NCBI GenBank assembly: GCA_964588685.1
Contig: CAZPQG010000010.1
Coordinates: 1 to 26,591, forward strand
Direction: 5' to 3'
From: CAYVBW01 sp964588685
Lineage (GTDB): Bacteria > Patescibacteriota > Microgenomatia > UBA1400 > PJMF01
DNA: 26,591 nucleotides
Shown here piece by piece: positions 24,269 to 26,591 of the stretch (positions are counted from its first letter, which is position 1; each line of letters starts with the position of its first letter). The position numbers were made by a program, and so were the translations under genes. The notes beneath the pieces are model-generated. The model made no database searches and was not told where the DNA came from. It saw nothing but the letters and a program-made list of their open reading frames with translations.

Positions 24269-24832
24269 ATGAACAAAAAGAAATATTCCTTAAGCTATTT
24301 TCGTCAAGGCTTTACTTTACTTGAAATATTAGTGGTGATGGTCATAATTGGAGTGCTGGTTACTATTGGTCTCAGATCTTTTACTATTAGCCAAATGAGA
24401 GCCAGAGATGGAAAAAGAAAGAGAGATATTGAACAGATTGCTAATGCTTTGGAGATGTATCGCACTGATAAAGGTCATTATCCGGTTAGTGATAATGGGA
24501 AAATTAAAGTTTATTATGGCGAAAATAGTGAAGAACATATTTTTGAGTGGGGCGATCCTTTTTATGACCTTGAAACGCAAGAAAGCCAAGAAAATATTTA
24601 TATAGGTAATTTGCCGACAGATCCTAGCGGTATGCGGTATTTTTACAAAGCTCATATGTTAAACAATGATGGAACAGAGGCACAAGCTTATCGAATTTAT
24701 GCTTTTTTAGAAAATGAACAAGATTCCGGCCGGGTAAGTGCAGAGGATCTACCAGATGGAGAAGTTGATTGTAGTTCGGGTCAGGGAGTTGTTTGCAATT
24801 ATTTTATCAGCAGTCCTAATTTAATAAATTAA
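24269..24832 (+). CDS. Type IV pilin-like prepilin
   Basis: 187 aa. A leader ending in FRQG is followed by FTLLEILVVMVIIGVLVTIG: canonical Gly(-1)/Phe(+1), Glu(+5) and a membrane helix. MRARDGKRKRDIEQIANALE and YRTDKGHYP are the usual helix-to-globular transition of CPR pilins/pseudopilins. The globular part is acidic and contains two Cys near the C-terminus. The leader (SLSYFRQGFTLLE) closely resembles that of the next gene (SLLSFRQGFTLIE), pointing to duplication. It starts 39 bases after the first pilin and ends 9 bases before the third, so the three are probably one operon. Whether they build a pilus or a type II-like pseudopilus cannot be told here. Confidence 0.9.
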   Translation: MNKKKYSLSYFRQGFTLLEILVVMVIIGVLVTIGLRSFTISQMRARDGKRKRDIEQIANALEMYRTDKGHYPVSDNGKIKVYYGENSEEHIFEWGDPFYDLETQESQENIYIGNLPTDPSGMRYFYKAHMLNNDGTEAQAYRIYAFLENEQDSGRVSAEDLPDGEVDCSSGQGVVCNYFISSPNLIN

Positions 24833-24841
24833 TTTTTAAAA

Positions 24842-25291
24842 ATGATCAAAAACAAACATTCTTTACTCTCGTTTCGACAAGGTTTTACTCTAATTGAACT
24901 GCTAGTAGTGCTTTTTATTATTGGAATTTTGGCGTCATTAATTTTGGCTAATATTTTAGGTGCCAGGCAAAGGGCGGAGGATGTACAGCGCAAAAATGAT
25001 TTGCAGCAGATGCAGAAGGCGCTGAGGCTTTTTTACAATGACTATCAACGTTATCCGGATTCAACACAATTAAACAAAGGAGAAAGATTTGAAGTTGAAG
25101 AGACTGTTTATATGGGTCAGCTGCCGGAAGAATTTGAATATTTTGTTGATAACAATGAAGATTTATTTAGATTATGGGTGTCGTTAGATAATTCGTCTGA
25201 CCAAGATATCTCAAAAAGTCAATCCCGCTGCCCTGAAGTTGCGGGAATGGCAGTGTATGATGATAATGATTATGTGGTTTGTGAGTATTAA
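24842..25291 (+). CDS. Type IV pilin-like prepilin
   Basis: 149 aa, the shortest of the three. FRQG/FTLIELLVVLFIIGILASLI is a canonical prepilin cleavage site and helix with Glu at +5. RQRAEDVQRKNDLQQMQKAL and YNDYQRYPDS match the conserved region of its neighbours. The globular part is small and acidic, with two Cys (CPEVAG..., and one in the last residues). The gene begins 9 bases after the preceding pilin stop, consistent with co-translation. Its leader is a near copy of that of the second pilin. No pilus ATPase, platform protein or peptidase gene is in the window, so assembly must rely on genes elsewhere. Confidence 0.9.
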   Translation: MIKNKHSLLSFRQGFTLIELLVVLFIIGILASLILANILGARQRAEDVQRKNDLQQMQKALRLFYNDYQRYPDSTQLNKGERFEVEETVYMGQLPEEFEYFVDNNEDLFRLWVSLDNSSDQDISKSQSRCPEVAGMAVYDDNDYVVCEY

Positions 25292-25318
25292 GCTAAATAA
25301 TTTTATATTAAGTTTGAT

Positions 25319-25324
25319 TTGACA
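25319..25324 (+). promoter_or_regulatory. Possible -35 box of the antitoxin-like gene
   Basis: A perfect TTGACA at 25319-25324 lies 50 bases before the ATG. The -10 at the right distance (TAGTTT, 25342-25347) is poor, though it coincides with the left arm of the inverted repeat at 25342-25375. The TTGACA also begins an imperfect palindrome (GACATTTT ... AAAATTGTC). Confidence 0.35.
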
Positions 25325-25341
25325 TTTTGTAAAAATTGTCG

Positions 25342-25375
25342 TAGTTTAACAATAATAACAATTATTTTTAAACTA
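25342..25375. promoter_or_regulatory. Inverted repeat overlapping the start of the antitoxin-like gene
   Basis: TAGTTTAA (25342-25349) and TTAAACTA (25368-25375) are perfect 8-bp reverse complements 18 bases apart; the right arm ends on the A of the ATG. Phd/YefM proteins classically bind palindromes at their own promoters, so this may be an autoregulatory operator; as RNA it could also mask the start codon. Confidence 0.35.
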
Positions 25376-25980
25376 TGGCCTCTTCAGAAACAGTAGCCGC
25401 TTCAAAGGCGCGCAATAACTTTTCCGAGTTAATTAGTAAAGTCCAATATCAAGATCAAGAATTTTTGATTGAGAGATATGGTGAATTAGTGGCTAAAATT
25501 GTGCCCGTTGAAACTAAGCAGCAAGAGGCCAAACAGCAAATTGAACAAACTGATCAAGATGAGCAAGAAGAAGTAAAGCAGCCCCAACCGGAAACGAAGC
25601 AAAAAGAGTCGGCGCAAGCTGAACCGGCTGCCCAAGCAAAGGCAAAGAAACCTGAGGTCCGGGAGACAGCAGCTGAAGAGCCTGCAAAACAACAGCGGCC
25701 GACAGAAAATGAACAAGATTTTGAGCCTCAAGCCACTATGATGTCACAATCAGCCTTAAAAGCTTTAAAAAAATTGTCGGATTTATCAAAAAGAAGAAGA
25801 GCCGGAGCGCAAGAGGCTGATAGCCGGCCGGCTGAGCAAAAAAAGCAACCAACTGCCCAAGAGTCAGCCAAGAAAGCTCAACTGCAGACTGATCAAAATG
25901 AACAAATTGAGCAAGAGCAAAAGGTGGAGCAAGCAGCACAGTTGGAAGTTATCAGAAAAAAAATAGAGTTAGATGCCTAA
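25375..25980 (+). CDS. Orphan Phd/YefM-type antitoxin-like protein with a long Gln/Glu-rich tail
   Basis: 201 aa, about twice to three times the usual 60-90 of the family. Residues about 5-45 fit the Phd/YefM DNA-binding fold: ASKARNNFSELISKVQYQDQ, then EFLIERYGELVAKIVPVE, the typical 'R-G-A-I-V-P' strand. From about 47 to the end the protein is low complexity, rich in Gln, Glu, Lys and Ala, with one more ordered helical patch (SALKALKKLSDLSKRRRAG near 125-143) carrying a basic cluster. Classical antitoxins have here a short toxin-neutralising segment. No RelE/ParE/Doc-like toxin gene lies on either side: three pilin genes precede it, and the next gene is the surface protein on the other strand. 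It may therefore be a transcription regulator derived from an antitoxin. The N-terminal family call is good; the role is unknown. Confidence 0.7.
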   Translation: MASSETVAASKARNNFSELISKVQYQDQEFLIERYGELVAKIVPVETKQQEAKQQIEQTDQDEQEEVKQPQPETKQKESAQAEPAAQAKAKKPEVRETAAEEPAKQQRPTENEQDFEPQATMMSQSALKALKKLSDLSKRRRAGAQEADSRPAEQKKQPTAQESAKKAQLQTDQNEQIEQEQKVEQAAQLEVIRKKIELDA

Positions 25981-26196
25981 GGTTTATCGAAAATTTATTA
26001 ACCTGCTTTAATTTAAGCTTCTTGAGCTGATAAATACGGCTTAACCACAGTTTGCCACTAACTTTTTTTAGGTTCTATTTTAAATTTTACGTTAGCTTAG
26101 ATTAATATTCTTCTAAATTAAATCAATTGATCTTCCTAGATTAAAACTAGCAGCCGACGATGGTTTCGGGCAAGCAGAAAGTTGTTCCGGCAAGTA

Positions 26197-26591
26197 TTAA
26201 AATCTAGATCTGAGATTTCCACTAACTTGCCAGTCGCCAAAGAAAAGAAAACTATTACCACTCGGGGTCGGTACATCGGTGATAGAAAAGCTTCTAGTGT
26301 CTGTATCTTCATTGCTTGCGTTATCTTGTATCCAAGATTCAACTGTACAAGTATTTGTCCCTATGGTTGAGCAATGATCGTTTAAATTAATGGTGACTGA
26401 GCTATTACAAGTGCGGCCTGTCCAACCTAGAGATTGGACACCATCATCTAAGATTCTGTACCAGCAAGCATCCAATCCGGAATCGGCATCAGAATCAGAA
26501 AAAGTAACATCAAAATGATTGTTTTGCTCTGATCCTGCAGCCGGGTTAGTAATCGAAGTTGTCGGATTAGTCTTATCAATATTAAAAGTGT
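26197..26591 (-). CDS. C-terminal end of an Ig-like repeat surface protein (partial)
   Basis: The reading frame runs off the right edge of the window; 130 residues to the stop at 26197 are visible. The start FNIDKTNPTTSITNPAAGSE followed by HFDVTFSDSDADSGLDACWY and a later TNTCTVESWIQDNASNED is typical of the Ig-like/'bacterial Ig' repeats abundant in large extracellular CPR proteins. Cys residues occur at regular positions (in DACWYR, GRTCNSS, NDHCST, TNTCTV), suggesting disulfides. The last 25 residues (FLFFGDWQVSGNLRSRF at the end) do not show a sortase signal or membrane anchor. It is transcribed toward the antitoxin-like gene. Total length and N-terminal domains cannot be seen. Confidence 0.75.
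   Translation of the reverse strand, partial: TFNIDKTNPTTSITNPAAGSEQNNHFDVTFSDSDADSGLDACWYRILDDGVQSLGWTGRTCNSSVTINLNDHCSTIGTNTCTVESWIQDNASNEDTDTRSFSITDVPTPSGNSFLFFGDWQVSGNLRSRF

Noticed and set aside
1..26591. tRNA, rRNA, CRISPR array or insertion sequence
   Set aside because: No TψC-loop GGTTCGA-type match outside coding DNA, no conserved rRNA stretch, no regularly spaced repeats and no transposase were seen.

Overview
The window looks like a stretch of chromosome from a Candidate Phyla Radiation (Patescibacteria, probably Parcubacteria-like) bacterium. The reasons are: AT-rich DNA; genes that almost all lack a Shine-Dalgarno sequence; a cell-surface set typical of these lineages (type IV pilin-like proteins, a VanW-domain protein, a SpoIID-like protein, a membrane protein with C-terminal TPRs, an Ig-like repeat protein ending ...FNIDKTNPTTSITNP...); a solitary VirD4/TraG-like ATPase; and housekeeping proteins (RadA, Obg, Rho) carrying large low-complexity insertions. 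This is inference from protein families; there is no rRNA or tRNA to place it. Genes end in TAA, TAG and TGA, so the standard bacterial code applies.

Layout. 1-338 holds no firm gene. 363-2417 (+) is a SpoIID/LytB-type protein and 2546-4576 (-) a VanW protein. A run of + strand genes follows: a membrane-tethered solute-binding protein (4790-6982), a pol-beta-like nucleotidyltransferase (7119-8288), an RfaE2/TagD-like nucleotidyltransferase (8341-8826), a small anchored protein (8972-9325) and radA (9406-11019). 11171-13378 (-) is the VirD4/TraG-like ATPase. Then comes a gap of about 1 kb (13379-14400) without a protein gene. It contains a consensus promoter, a predicted small RNA of about 170 nt, the only strong intrinsic terminator in the window, and an inverted repeat lying over a possible promoter of the next gene.

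The right half holds a sortase (14401-15780), rho (16103-17578), a LysM/M23 peptidoglycan hydrolase (17980-19128), obg (19269-20795), a polytopic membrane/TPR protein (20797-23166, -), three prepilin-like genes (23519-25291), an orphan Phd/YefM-like antitoxin with a Q/E-rich tail (25375-25980), and the end of an Ig-like surface protein running off the window (26197-26591, -).

How the genes fit together. Most of the window concerns the cell envelope: peptidoglycan cleavage and remodelling (SpoIID-like, VanW, LysM/M23), protein anchoring (sortase), surface appendages (pilins, Ig-like protein), nutrient capture (solute-binding protein) and possibly glycan transfer (membrane/TPR protein). Repair (RadA), ribosome assembly (Obg) and transcription termination (Rho) genes are mixed in. 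The best candidates for something undescribed are the orphan small RNA at 13760-13929, the low-complexity inserts within RadA and Obg, the Asn-rich Rho N-terminus, and the orphan antitoxin.
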